64,000 nt of DNA. It comes from Epiperipatus broadwayi. Taxonomy: Eukaryota; Onychophora; Udeonychophora; Euonychophora; Peripatidae. Under the pieces are notes generated by a model. The model was given only the letters and a program-made list of their open reading frames with translations. It did not search any database and was not told the origin of the DNA. Every line of letters begins with the position of its first letter. The first letter of the stretch is position 1. The stretch spans positions 372,001-436,000 of the forward strand of contig JAQFVV010006311.1 in the NCBI GenBank assembly GCA_028023455.1, given 5' to 3'. Position numbers and translations under genes: made by a program. Below, piece by piece: positions 12,835 through 25,484 of the stretch.

Positions 12835-13831
12835 ACAATAGCTCTATGTTTGGTTTGCTTTTATCATCATTGCCAAAAAAAATTTCTTTTTGTTGAGAAA
12901 ACTAAAAAGTCACACATGCTGCTTAGGATGTAATCATTACATAAACAAGCAGGAGCTTTTAAAATTCTTTTACTACAATTCAAATTTTTTTTTTGTCAAT
13001 AATAGTGTACTTTTTTTTTGTTGATAAGATTCTTTTGAAAATTTTCTGAACAAAATGTTAATATGTATTGGTTCCAGTTTATTACATTTAAAAATTATAG
13101 TATTTTTAAAACAGCATCACTAAAATTATTCAGCACATTGATAAATATAATATTTCATAACTACATAGACTAGTAATATTGTGTATACATTGGCAATATA
13201 ACTTCAATCTCCATATAAAATTTAGTCTTTTAAATTTGAATGTGATCCCTCACAAAAATTTTTAACTTCATTACCATTAAGCCATAATTACAAAATTATT
13301 ATTTATAAAACTATTTCTTAGTCGTAAACTACTGCCTATTTCATTATAATAGCTTTTATCACAATACCTTTTACTCTCTTCATTTCTCAACTCACTAAAT
13401 AAAAAAGGTTTCAATTAGACAATTTGATATTCTAATAATTTTCACAACCTCATTCATGAAGCACTAAATTAGCCTTATAATTACAATCATTTGAATATTG
13501 CTTCATTATTTATTATTAGAAATGCTTTATTATTATTTTAATGTTATCTGCATTACATTAAAATTTATACTAATTACAAGTCGCTTATATATACATTGAA
13601 CTTGGGGAATTTTCTAAAAACTGATACTAAACACATATGTTTAATGGCTCAAACTTTTAAAAAAATTTTATGACCAGTCTTTGGAATAGTTTATAGTTAG
13701 ATTCATAAAACAATTCAATCCATAAAAACTTTGGTTGAGTACTTTTGATAAAACTCAAATGCTGCATCAGCAAGTAATTAGGGGGGGAGGGAGGATCTTT
13801 AGCAACATTTAGCTTAGAAAGATCTAAATTT

Positions 13832-13938
13832 TGTTTTTTTAAGTGTCATAGCATCGGCCGGGACGCGAACCCGCAACCCGGGCAACTGCTTGCAAGTGCA
13901 AGGCAGTCGCGCTGACCTCTCGACCACCAATGCAAGAC
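13832..13938 (-). mobile_element. tRNA-derived SINE, minus strand, with 16-bp TSD
   Basis: Same design as the copy at 12.7 kb: minus strand TTGGTGGTCGAGAGGTCAGC (A-box region), GCGGGTTCGCGTCCCGGCC (B box), then GATGCTATGACACTT and A-rich tail. AGAAAGATCTAAATTT flanks both sides (13816-13831 and 13939-13954). It is GC-rich against its surroundings and shows little decay, so it is probably young. Confidence 0.88.
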
Positions 13939-13954
13939 AGAAAGATCTAAATTT

Positions 13955-15836
13955 GAAAATACAAATACAAATCAATTTAAATATAGTAATAGCATTTAAT
14001 GAGAAATATAGACTTCTTTGTTGAAATGCAACAGGGATACCATAGTACTTCTGCTATATTTAATAATTTAAATGATAAGGTCATATATCTACTTCTATAT
14101 AAAACTACTATTCTGTTAAATTTATTATAAAGAGGTGAGTCGTACTCCTCCTCGAGTGATACGACACAAAGACAATGAAATTTTTTAAATTTAAAGCTGT
14201 TATGTAAATCTAAAAATCTGATAACAAAGTCGTAAGACCAAGCACTACGTTCTTCAGCTTGTTAGCTGCAGTAATAATGAGTATTAGGGTGCATCATTAC
14301 ATTAAACACGTAAAGCATTTAGAAGAGCAATCTTGGTTCCATTATAAAAATTATGTCAACATTCTAAAGAGATGCCAATATTAACTGTTTTTCTTAACAT
14401 TACAATGTTGAAGATAAAATATAAAAACAACACTTATACAAGATGTATCTTTCACAAATAAAAATTTGCCGTAGAAAATATCACTGCAATACATTAAATA
14501 AACAAACTGTAGGACCTGTGCGTAATATATGTTGATATATTTGTATTCCATCTATTGGTTTATATAGTTATAAATAAAAATTATTTTTAATTTTTTGTTC
14601 TTTATTGATTTTATCCCTTCTCATTATAATTTAGAATGATAATCAAATATAAAAATATATAGAGAAAGATATAAATAAATTTTAAAAATCTATATTTTAA
14701 TGAAATCTTTCTCTTACTAATTGAATACATTTTTAAATACTGACATATATATAATAAAGATGTCCGGGTTTTTTTTTTTTTCAAAAAAAAAAATCTTTCC
14801 TTTTATTTAATGTTTGTAATGAGGGTCTTTCAAGCTTATTTAAAAGAGATATTGATCAAATTTTAAAGAGTGAAAATTTAATGCCAATGGATTCTTCCCT
14901 AAAGGTGAGGCTGTTAGAAGCATTCTCATTCTATTTGGTTTCTTTTTAAACATTCTCTTAATTTATTTTTCTTACTTAGTCAGTGAATAAACTACTGACC
15001 CATGAAAACAATTTACTGCTTTTTAAAAAATAAAAGACTTCATGATTAAACTGGTTCTCATCAGATAGACTAAGATCAATACAAATACTTGGTCTTTGTG
15101 GTTCCAGGCATTGTTCGTTAAAAGAAAAAATAAATAAAAGAAAAAACAACTATATATACAATGTTCATCTCTAAAGTGCGCAAAGGATGCTCCGACTTTT
15201 CACTCATTCATATAGATAACAAGGGATATATAAAGTTTTTTAAAATTTGATGTCGAGCTTTGTCTTACAAATATACAAAATGAAATATTATACTTCACGG
15301 ACAGCAGTATTCTAAAATATTGAAAATTTATATTAGAAAAAATATATTTATTATTGTTTGGAGATTCAACAAGGGCCACTTACGTACAGAGACTTGTTTT
15401 ATCATCATATTGTATCTCTTTAAAGCTTTTTTTTTTTTTTTACTGACTTATGATCTCAAATAATATTAAAAGTTAATTGTACTAAAATTGATATAATTTA
15501 ACCAATTTAACATGGTCGATTAATTAACTTTCAGATAGTAAAGGTTTTTTCCTACTATTTACCAAAGAGAAAGAATAAAGTACTATTTTCCAGCTTTGCC
15601 AACTGCTGTCTTAAAATTAAAAGCAGTTTATGAAGCAACCCTACATTTTTATGTGAGGTGATTCAAGGTCTATATTGCGTGTGTTTATAATTGATGCAGA
15701 TGTATGTGTGTATCACTAAATATAAAAAATAAATTAGGTTCAAGTTTATTTGGTTCATATATGTCAATATGTTCATATATACCAATATTATTTAGAATAT
15801 TACAAATATAACTACGTTATAAAATTCATATTATTA
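13955..15836. other. Intergenic stretch with one CpG-bearing patch
   Basis: Mostly A/T-rich with no gene. At 14130-14300 the sequence turns CpG-richer and holds a hairpin GTCGTACTCC...GATACGAC (14138-14165), likely a fragment of an unrecognised mobile element. A similar mild patch lies at 15160-15410. Nothing coding could be supported. Confidence 0.45.
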
Positions 15837-16002
15837 TTATCTAATGAGCTTGCCAATAGCTCTTATTAAGCTTTTCAGAATATCCCTAATCCCAGACCGG
15901 TTTCTGCTTCTGGCTTACTCAGAGAGGTGAAGCAGAAACTGGTCTGAAATTAGGGATATTCTGAAAGGTTTGATAAGAGCTATTGGCAAGCTCATTAGAT
16001 AA
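15837..16002. mobile_element. Foldback MITE, ~166 bp
   Basis: TTATCTAATGAGCTTGCC at the left pairs with GGCAAGCTCATTAGATAA at the right. The arms run about 75 bp each and include TTCAGAATATCCCTAAT and GTTTCTGCTTC, with few mismatches around a short centre (CTGGCTTACTCAGAG). The termini pair to the last base. No coding capacity; a non-autonomous inverted-repeat element. Confidence 0.85.
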
Positions 16003-16340
16003 CATTTGTAATACAAGCTTGTTAAATTAGGTTATGTGATATATGACTTGATTTTTTTGCAATAAAATTAATATATTTTAAATTTTTTATTTTACTTGTA
16101 TAGTATAAATATATATTTAACTACACACTTATTGTTCCTTTCTAAGTCTAAAGCAATAGAATGACAAAATTATTATTTTTTTAATGCTATATAAATTACG
16201 ATCGATATAGATAGAAATAATTAACACTGAAAAAATAGTAATAATATAGTATACTTTTTTGCATTTAAATACAGATAGAATATTTTTAGTCCAGCTCCTT
16301 TTAGGCAAAATTACGAGAAAAATGCTTAAGTATTATATAT

Positions 16341-16433
16341 ATATTTCATATGTCAAATGCGTTGACCGGGAAACGAACCCGGGCTAGTCCTTGGAAGGCA
16401 GCTATGCTAACCACTAGGCCACCAAGGCTTGAC
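16341..16433 (-). mobile_element. tRNA-Gly(UCC)-like SINE or retropseudogene, minus strand
   Basis: On the minus strand the body reads GGTGGCCTAGTGGTTAGCAT, then GCTGCCTTCCAAGGAC (anticodon arm, UCC in the loop), then CCGGGTTCGTTTCCCGG and a pairing CAACGCATTTGACA end. This closely resembles eukaryotic tRNA-Gly. The flanking AAGTATTATAT and AAGGTATTATAT look like an imperfect target duplication. The acceptor stem is mismatched (GCCTTGG against CAACGC), so it is more likely a retroposed pseudogene or founder-type SINE than a working tRNA. Confidence 0.75.
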
Positions 16434-16445
16434 AAGGTATTATAT

Positions 16446-19400
16446 TTTAATTAAATCTTGAATACACACATATTAAAATAATAATAAGCATGAGGTAGTT
16501 GATAAATTTACTTATATTTAAAAAACAGGTTTTAAAAAAAAAAACAAATTTAAGCAAATATTTGTAAATTAATGAACAAACTAAAATAAAAATCATGTTT
16601 CTATTATAATGAATTTTATTTTTTTATTCATTGTGATTTAAAATTTACAATTATTAAAAATAGATTTTATGTAATTTATATATGTATTACTTGCTTAATT
16701 GCGCAGTAACATGTTTTAAAAGATATGGAAGGTTTATTATAATGAGGGAAGAATAAGAAGTATATAGTAGAATTACTCTTAAATTGAAAAAAATTATTAC
16801 CTGGAAAAATCCCAAAAGTGTGCTGATCTATTGGAATTCTGCTTATATGACAAATTGGATGACATTTTTAACGCAAACAAGACATTTTTTTGCATTCTAT
16901 GTCAGACATAGCATAATTCAAGATAATCGAATCTTGTACATTAATTACTACATTATTGACATAACTATTTTTTTAGCTAGTTACTTATTAATATTAAAAA
17001 TTTGTTTTCAAAATTATCTCATAACTAAAAAGTAATTTCAAAAAGCAATAAAAATCATTTGGCACTAACCATCTAGATGGCAGTACATATTCTTGTAACT
17101 ATTTTGATTACCCAACATTTATCAATAATTGGTTCTAGATTAAAGGAGGGAAAAGTGACTGTTATCAAAAATACAATAAATTAAATGATTTAAAACCAGT
17201 AACTTAATGCATCATAACCAAAATAAATGTACTTTTTCATAAACTTACAATTTTTATATACAGAATAGATTTGATTTATTTGTAATCAGTTCTGCTCTAA
17301 TTCTTGCTTAGGATTTTTTCCAAAGTGATTGATATATGATGAAACACTTCAATATAATGTGATCATTGTATTTATTTATATATGATGTTGTCTAACAAAG
17401 ATACATGAAGACAAAAAACTATTGAATCTAATGCACATGGAATGAACACTTAGAGCCACCATAATAAATATATAGGCAATTTAATTATTATGAATTTTAG
17501 AAAAATGAAATATATTATTACATATGTTATTTATTGTTATAATCAAAAATATGTAATTTTAAAGAGAAAATAATAAATAACAATAAAAATAGTTAAATAA
17601 TTAATAATTTTAATAATTTTATTATCCTCAAACGAATAATAATAAAAAGTCTAATCCTTAAATTTGTTCATTATTTAGAAAATCCATAAAACCACCAAAT
17701 CTATATCTTTGATATCTATAGTATACTATGCCATAATGATCTCCAGATATTTGAAATAAAACAACAACAAAAAACTATAACTAAAGGCAAAGAATTTTTT
17801 ACTCATGTATTTCAATTTTTACTAATCAGTAATATTTAATTTAAATAAATATCTCCCATAAGTATATTTTAAAATCAACTTTTAGGTTTGACTTTTTAAA
17901 ATTTTATTTATGTAATATATAGTCTAAATACTTGCTTTAATTCTGCATATATGCACTTACAACTATCTATCAATCAGTGTCTCAATTTATCACATATGTT
18001 ATTACAGTTTGTATTTTGCTACTTGTTAAAGTTTTGGAAAATTCTTACAGATTGATTTTAACCCCAGTTTTTAAATAGACTATAATTTTTATTGCATGGG
18101 TTTGTATACTATGAGCTTTTTTAGAAAATATGAAAATTTACTGTATTTTACATTTATGCCGTTAACTATAACATATAATTCATAACATTAAACATCTTTA
18201 GAAACATAAGCAAATAACTTTTGTTGCATACAGAATAATATGCATAGTTTACTGCTTCTCTAGTTTTAAAATACTAAAAATTCATATTACATTTAGTAAA
18301 CCTACAAATTTAGAAAGAAAAAACAACAATTATATACTATTTCATATTAAATTAGAGTTTTATTTAATTCATGATTATGATTATGCAAATAGTGATTAAA
18401 TATTATGTAATTCAGATTAACCATAAGCTAAAAGAGGTTATTTAAAATAGACACCACACCTTTTATAAGAATTAAATAAATAAAATGGGATTTAATTCAC
18501 TAGAAGAAAAAAAAAGCATACTTTTTTTTATTAAGTTAAATGAAAAAGGAATGCCTATGATTAGTTTAATGGTGTCCATAAAAAAAAAGATTCTACAGTA
18601 AAAATAATTAGTAAATTTTGAATAAATAAAAATAAGGAATGCATTTAATTTAAAAGTTTCCAATATCACATTACAGTGTGAATGACTTCACTGAAATATC
18701 AAATTTTGATAAGAATTTGTAAGTTGAAGTTATTGAAATATAGTATAAAGTAATTATCTCTTTACATAGTTAAATAATTATTATAAATACAATTTCTTCT
18801 CTTTCTTTGACATCAGTTTTCTGCCAAAACAAAACTGATCCCATACAACACAAATACATTAAACCATCTTTCTAATCCATCCTAATTCTTGTTCTCCTCT
18901 TCAAACAATTATAATTATTTTTTTTTTGTTCTTTCTCAAACAATAAATAAAATATAAATATTCTCTACTGTTGTCTCCCAGTAAATTTGAGGCTTTTCTT
19001 TATGAAAAATAGTATAACATTTATCTAGATATTTATGAAATTCTATATTGCATAGAATATATTTTTTTGTCCAAAATCCATCTGAATGTATGTTTCTAAA
19101 TGGAAGAAGTCAGTTCCATAGACTGTGAAATTATAAATGTAAATATCTATGCCTCATTGTCAGAAAAATCAAGAATAAAATAGTAAGATCAACAGCATAC
19201 TACTTTAATCTAAATGTTGAATTTTAAATAAAGCTTGAATTTTCTGATAAGTACAGGTAAGAAACAACTTTTCATTTTACAAATCTTTTCAAATAATAAC
19301 TAGATAAAATAATCATAAATATTTTAATAAATGCTGTGCTAAAGCATATGTAAATGAAAAAAGCAGACCAACATCCATAGTCTGTAAAAATATAAATGTA

Positions 19401-20404
19401 TACATTTTATTTTCACAAAGACAGAAAATAAAACTAGTACATTACTGCATTTTGAAATGCATAGATAAACATTTATATTTTCATGATCTATAAGTTGGTC
19501 AGCTTGTTTTCTTTATATATAGTTTAGAGTACTGTTTATTAGAATATATAAATATATGATAAATAAATAAGTTAACTACAAATATACTACATATAATTCT
19601 TTTAAACTACAAGTAAATAATATATAACTTAAACAGAAGAACAATCAGTTATGTAGATTACTGAATTTCTGTAAAAGTTGTATATTATTATTTGTACTGT
19701 TATAATTAAAACAACAATAAATTAACACACTAATGCTATTCCATATAACGAAGAACATATGAAATATATTTTTAATGCATTTTTGGTGCTGAGTATCCTT
19801 GTCAAAATACATTTGAAATAAATCATTTTTATTTTGAATATAATAGATTCTTTTTGACAAGGATTCTCAATAGAAGATGTATTTTCTTTTGGTATAAAAT
19901 TTTATTTGTATTACCTGTAATTTATTAAACAAAAAATATTCAATGAACTAATGCATAAAAATACTCATAAAAATGCATACATAATTATCAGAACAAATAT
20001 TAACGTATAAATTCATGTATGTTTCAAAAGTATGAATGCATATATATAATAAATATTAAGCTAAAAAATGCCAATAGCTAGTATATGTAATTGTGTCTCT
20101 CACTTCAAAACAATGTCTATCAGAATCGACTAAATCTCATCATGTACCAAAATGTTAAATTATGTATAGGTACAAAATTTAAACTTGACAACAGTTAAGA
20201 AGATTTAGTTGGGTTGGAGAAGAGTAATCTAATTATATATGCATAAATGTCTTCATAACAAATCTAAACTTTTTTTTAAAATTTTACACTAACAAACATA
20301 AATCTGAAAATTTTACCAAAAGATTATGACCTGATTTACATTTTGTTAAACAAATTTCTGATTCATTAAGCTATCTTAAAAATTAAATATAAACTTGACA
20401 AATG
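16446..20404. other. AT-rich intergenic stretch, nothing recognised
   Basis: Almost 4 kb of A/T-dominated sequence. The ORFs at 16784 (83 aa), 18472 and 19645 are rich in Ile, Lys, Asn, Phe and Tyr and show no motif, as chance ORFs in such DNA do. No splice-bounded segment or repeat was convincing. Confidence 0.5.
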
Positions 20405-21450
20405 TATAGAGTTTATTAGTGTATATATTTATAATGAAAAGTCATTTGATTCTATAAGCACTTCTTCACCTATTAAAGCATAGATCATCAAGATATAGAC
20501 CCAACATATTATCATATTTGGAAGAATATTTATAAAAATGCAACAACAATAATTAGATTACATAATGATACTAGGAAGATTAACACTGAGACGGAAGTAC
20601 AACAGGGTGACTCCATATGTCCAAAACTTTTTGAAAGAAGTTAAGGAAGTAAAGATAAATGGAGATTATTTTAGTCATTTAGATTTTGCAGATGATATAG
20701 CTGTTTTTGAAAATAATGCTTTAAAGCTTCAAGAAATGTTGGAGTAGTTATCAGATGAAAATAAGAAAGGAGGATTAAAGGTGAATGTTAAAAAGACTAC
20801 AGTAATATTCAATGGATTTTCTCAAAAAAAAAAAAAAGAGAAAATAAAGATTAATGATGATGAGTTAGAAGAAGTTAATAACTCCAAATACATTGGTCAG
20901 ATTATTACTAGAGATGGAAATATAATGGATGAAACTAATCATAGAATTAAACTTTGTTGGAGTGTTTTTGGTAGAAATAACTTAATATTAAAAGGAACTA
21001 TGCCTATGTATTTGAAAAGGAAGATTTTTAATAAATGTGTTTTACCAGTTTTTACTTATGGATCTGACACTTGGGCCCCTAACAGAAGAGCAATACAAAG
21101 ACTTCAAATCAGTCAGTGAAGTATGGCAAAATCCATGTTAAGAGTAGCAAGAAAAGACAAAACTAAATACATGGGTGAGATAACAAACAGGTATTACTGA
21201 CATCATTAAAATCATTAAGAGACTGAAGTGGAGTTAGGCTGGACATACTGCTTGAAGAGATGATAATAGAAGGAATTTTCAACTGGATTTCAATATATTT
21301 TAAAGATCTACAAAGAGACCACATATGAGATAGATGGATGAAATAAGAAAATGTGCTGGGGTGATGTGGAGAAGAGAGGTGAGAAATTGGAAGAACAGAT
21401 TGAACATGGAGGGATCTTCATCCTCAATAACAATTGAAAATGATATATGT
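20405..21450 (+). pseudogene. RTE-type LINE relic (RT to C-terminal domain)
   Basis: This is the second half of a non-LTR retrotransposon polyprotein, broken by stops and frameshifts. In order: YEKAFDS-like YNEKSFDSIS at about 20430; QQGDSICPKLF at about 20600, which fits the RQGDTISPKLF block of RTE elements; LDFADDIAVF, the polymerase box with its two Asp, at about 20682; NSKYIGQIIT at about 20885; CVLPVFTYGSDTW at about 21040; WAGHTA-like text near 21240; and a final RWMDEIRKCAG...W block at 21330-21400. An endonuclease domain is not visible upstream, so the copy is probably 5'-truncated. The A-run at 20824 lies inside the ORF. It cannot be active. Confidence 0.85.
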
Positions 21451-22880
21451 AATATGGATATGATATTAGTTTTTATATGTTGTAAACATTAAAATAATAA
21501 AAATTGTTAGAATAAAACTAAAAATTCTCCTACCTTAGGAATTAATATATATAATACATATATTGTTTATATAAGTGGTATGCAAATTAATAGTGTGATC
21601 CCACATGTAAATCAAATTATACTGATATTTCTAGACTGGTTAATTGACTGCATCTTAAAAATATTTTGTATACAGATGACTCTGTCATGGATGATCTTCA
21701 ATAATTTAAATTTCACTTTGTGAACTAAGCTTAATTTATATATAGGTGCATAATATACTGACTCATGAGTCCTGCAGTATATCAGACTATTATACCTTGA
21801 TTAGCTTTGTTGAAACATGCTTTATATTTGAATGTATAGTTTTCAATTTGTGTTATAATTACTTATAACAACAATTTAATAGTTCTTTTACTTAACAGAT
21901 TTATTGCAATCAGATATTATTATACTGTAATTATATTTGCTGTTATATTTTCTTCTTTATAATATCAAAAAAGCAACTAAATATTATTTATTGGTGAATG
22001 ATGAACTTCAAAATAATTCGAAATAGTTCTGCATCAAGACTAATTTTAAACTCAAAAAATGAATCTTAATAGATTTAATTTAAATTTACTGTCATGTTAA
22101 AAATTCTGATTGCCAATTAATCAAAGTAAAAGATAATGAAATATTAATACAATCTATATCAAGAACTTATGTAGAATTAGTTTCTCAAAATTAGTTATAA
22201 CATCATGTTTAGAACTCAAAGTCAAATCTCAGTTCAAGATCTACAAAATTATTCCAAACATGTAAGTAATTATAAACCTTATAGAAGCACATGAATCACA
22301 TTAATTATTCAAATATTTTATAATTTATTGTCTATTTTATCTTCATTATACTTTATAAATGTTTTATTACTCTGATTATAAATATAAAATTATTACTATA
22401 CTTACTGGTACAGTTATAAAAAAAATAATTAGAGAGGGCACAAATTTCTATATAAGAAAAGATGATGCAAGTATAATCACTTTATATAATATGATCACTA
22501 TTTGCAATACATATAAAAAGTTTTGCCATTTTACATAACAATGACTTATCTAATAAATTTGGGAAAAAAGTTTTGTAATATATGTTTGCTCCATCAAATA
22601 ATATGTTGCAATCATATTATATATATGACAACAATTTTTGTGTAAATTGCTTAAGAAACCTGGTAAGTCTGAAATTTGTTCATGAAAATCTTGCTTTTAT
22701 TACAATTTTTTGCTAAAAATTGTATATGGATGATGATGTGTGTGAATTAAATAAAGCTTTAATTTTGTTCTGTACATATTGTGGCTGAGAAAACTACAAA
22801 TGTATTTCATTGTATTAATCAATCTTTTAAGGTTATAAAAAAATAAGGGAATATTTTAGCATTACACACACACATATATA
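21451..22880. other. AT-rich intergenic stretch, nothing recognised
   Basis: A/T-rich sequence following the LINE relic, with no coding or RNA structure and no repeat boundary that I could place. Confidence 0.5.
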
Positions 22881-22885
22881 AGAGA

Positions 22886-23350
22886 ATATATGAATTTAAA
22901 AAGAATGGGGAAGTATGGAGGTGTTTATTATATCTATAAAGATGTTGCATACAGAACAGAGAAAGGTGAATAACTCCATGTGTGTAAATTTAAAAAAATC
23001 AGATATATTAATCTTTAACTGAGGTTTAAAGTTTATATCTGTGCTAGAGATAATCTCTAGATTCGAAAATGATTAGTAATAATCATTAGTGTATTTATCT
23101 GAAATGGATGGCATCAAAATTGTGAGTGGAGGGAGTTTGACAATGGTAAATGAAAATGTAACAATTTACTCTAGATAAATACCTTGCATATAATAGAGAT
23201 ATACATGAGAGATAGTGACCTGGGCCAACTGATGAGTGCTGGTTCAGCATGTGAAATGCATCTTGGGAGTCATTTGTCTTTTATTATATCTTTATTTATA
23301 TGAATTTAAAAAGAATGGAGAAGTATGGAGGTGTATATTATATCTATAAA
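22886..23350. repeat. ~55-bp direct repeats flanking a RepA fragment
   Basis: ATATGAATTTAAAAAGAATGG with GAAGTATGGAGGTGT and TTATATCTATAAA occurs at about 22886-22941 and again at about 23297-23352. Between them lies a minus-strand RepA remnant (about 23205-23285) recognisable by CCAACTGATGAGTGCTGG and TTCAGCATG. The direct repeats are too long for an ordinary target duplication, so a local duplication or recombination is more likely. Confidence 0.65.
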
Positions 23351-23689
23351 AATTAAGTTTATTTCCAAAAACTCATTATTTTATAGGTATAGTAATTATA
23401 TATTCATGCTATATAAGATCACTATCATCAATAATGCAAAATTTTCTCAATGTATATGTACATAGTCTATATATAATATCTACATATTGTATTTAATTTA
23501 AACATGTTATATATCTTTTAAATAATTTTGAGTCAGTAAAATGTAAACATTCATTTTGTAATGGACCAAACATACAGATATCTTAAATTAACCTCCCATA
23601 TATAAAATGGTGATTAAATATAAAATTTAAATTATTAAAAATCACATCTGGATGTACAGCATTATCATTATTATTCTTATTCAATGTTT

Positions 23690-24430
23690 ATTATTATATT
23701 TTTCATTCAATATTAAATATATTTGGAGTGCTCAAAAATTAATGAATCCGAATCAAAATTTACAAAATACAAAATTAGGCATAACCAATTATAAAATAAC
23801 AATGTTCAAATATTGGGCTCTAGAACCCAAATATTTGGACTTTATCATTAAAATAAACCTGGATGCCATGCCTACATTGTGGTTCTTGTACTTTAAATGG
23901 CATATCATCAAAGTTGACCCAGTATGCCCAAACTGCAGAAGAGAAGACAAGACATACTATCATATCATTAATTTGTGCAATAGACTTGAAACAATAAGAT
24001 CTATTATTTATCGGAACATAAGGTAGACTACTACCTCATTATATCATTACAAGAGTGCATTTAAAAAAAAAAAATTTCCACTCATTAGAATGTCAATTTT
24101 TATCACATATTCAATATGGTACACAAGGTGCAAGAAAATGTATTCACAGTCTCCCCCTGATAAAAGATTGTGCTTTATACAATCACTGCAAAAGATAAAC
24201 AAAGAGATAAACTTCTATCATCAAAATTCATTTATGAGGAGGTATAGAAGTTATTACATACACCTATGAACTTTATATCACAAGGACTATCTCAACATCA
24301 ATCAACTTCAAATCATATGGACTAATTCCAGATTCATCTAATACGCAATTGTAACGCATAGTGATCTATTTATGTTTTGAGATAATGTAACCTTGTTTAG
24401 CCTAAATAAAAATTATTTAAAGTAATATTA
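23690..24430 (+). pseudogene. LINE A, 3' end with C-terminal zinc-finger-like domain
   Basis: An open stretch (to 24026) ends in INLDAMPTLWFLYFKW, then VDPVCPNCRREDKTYYHI with a C-x2-C...H...C pattern, as found at the C-terminus of several non-LTR retrotransposon polyproteins. After the stop, another frame continues with IWYTRC and later KINKEI. The same blocks (INLNTLPTKYFL, VDPFCGLC, LWCTRC, LNKIQ) occur on the minus strand at 62.7-63.2 kb, so the two are copies of one family. The reverse transcriptase is absent here. The 3' boundary is placed at the A/T-rich tail near 24400-24430. Confidence 0.7.
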
Positions 24431-25484
24431 AAAATATATTACCAGAATTATTTTATTAATTTCCCTTTTTTAAATAATCCATAATGCGTCTTAATCCCCA
24501 CTTTTTTTTATTTTAAAAAATCTGCTTTATTTTCATACCTGGTCTAAATAAGCCATGTTTTTTTTAATTAGGTGTTTTAACAACTTACTTCAAAGATTTA
24601 ATGTGAATTAAACAAAAAAATTTAATATTATATAAATAAATATAAAAATTGTACACCAGCCTAAAAGCAGTCATTTCAATTACCTTAACTAAAACTAAAT
24701 GTAAACACATTGTATTATCAATCCCCCCCCCTCACTAAATATCACATTTCAAACATGAATTTATGTGCTGTTTTTATGTTTTCTTTGTGATTTTAATACT
24801 ATATTCCATAGTTAAAAGCACATGTAGTGATTTTTTCTTAGTGTTTTTATATTAATGGTAGAATTACTTTCTTTCCCTAACATAATACTTTTTATTAATT
24901 GGTTGTGAATTTGACATATGATAGTGGGTGTGAATTTTACATGTGACAGCCTTATGAACAAACATACATTTACTAATCAGACAACAGCCAAAATAGGGAT
25001 TATATATATGATTTTGCAATCTTGATAAACACTTCCTACAAAACAGTCATTTTCAGCAGGCATAGCATATCTTCCTGAAATGTTTATGTAATCTTGGAAT
25101 AACTTACTTAGACACAACTAAACAAAGAATCCATTGAATTAAAACACTTATACTGCATTATTTTAAATATATTGCATTTGTGAGATCTTTAAAAAGTACT
25201 GCTTACACTACTCAATTTTTGAGTCATATAACAAATAAAGCACTTCTTGTTTTTAAAAAAAATCACACAATTTTTCTCAATTTTATAAATGAGTTTATAT
25301 GTATATAAACAAATCATACTCAATTTTGAATTAAAAAAAAAAATAGCCAAAATTTAAAAACGAAAATTTCTCAACTAATTGATTTCATTGCCAGGGCAAA
25401 CTTCTCAAATACAAAGAAATGCAAAACAACACAAATATATAGCAATATTTAAATACAAATATAGTATATATACTTAAGGTAGAT
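24431..25484. other. AT-rich intergenic stretch, nothing recognised
   Basis: Contains a C-run at 24723 and several A-runs. No coding or repeat structure was recognised. Confidence 0.5.

Noticed and set aside
16341-16433. A functional tRNA-Gly gene
   Set aside because: The acceptor stem does not pair and the sequence is flanked by a near target duplication and a SINE-like tail, so it is called a retroposed tRNA-like element.
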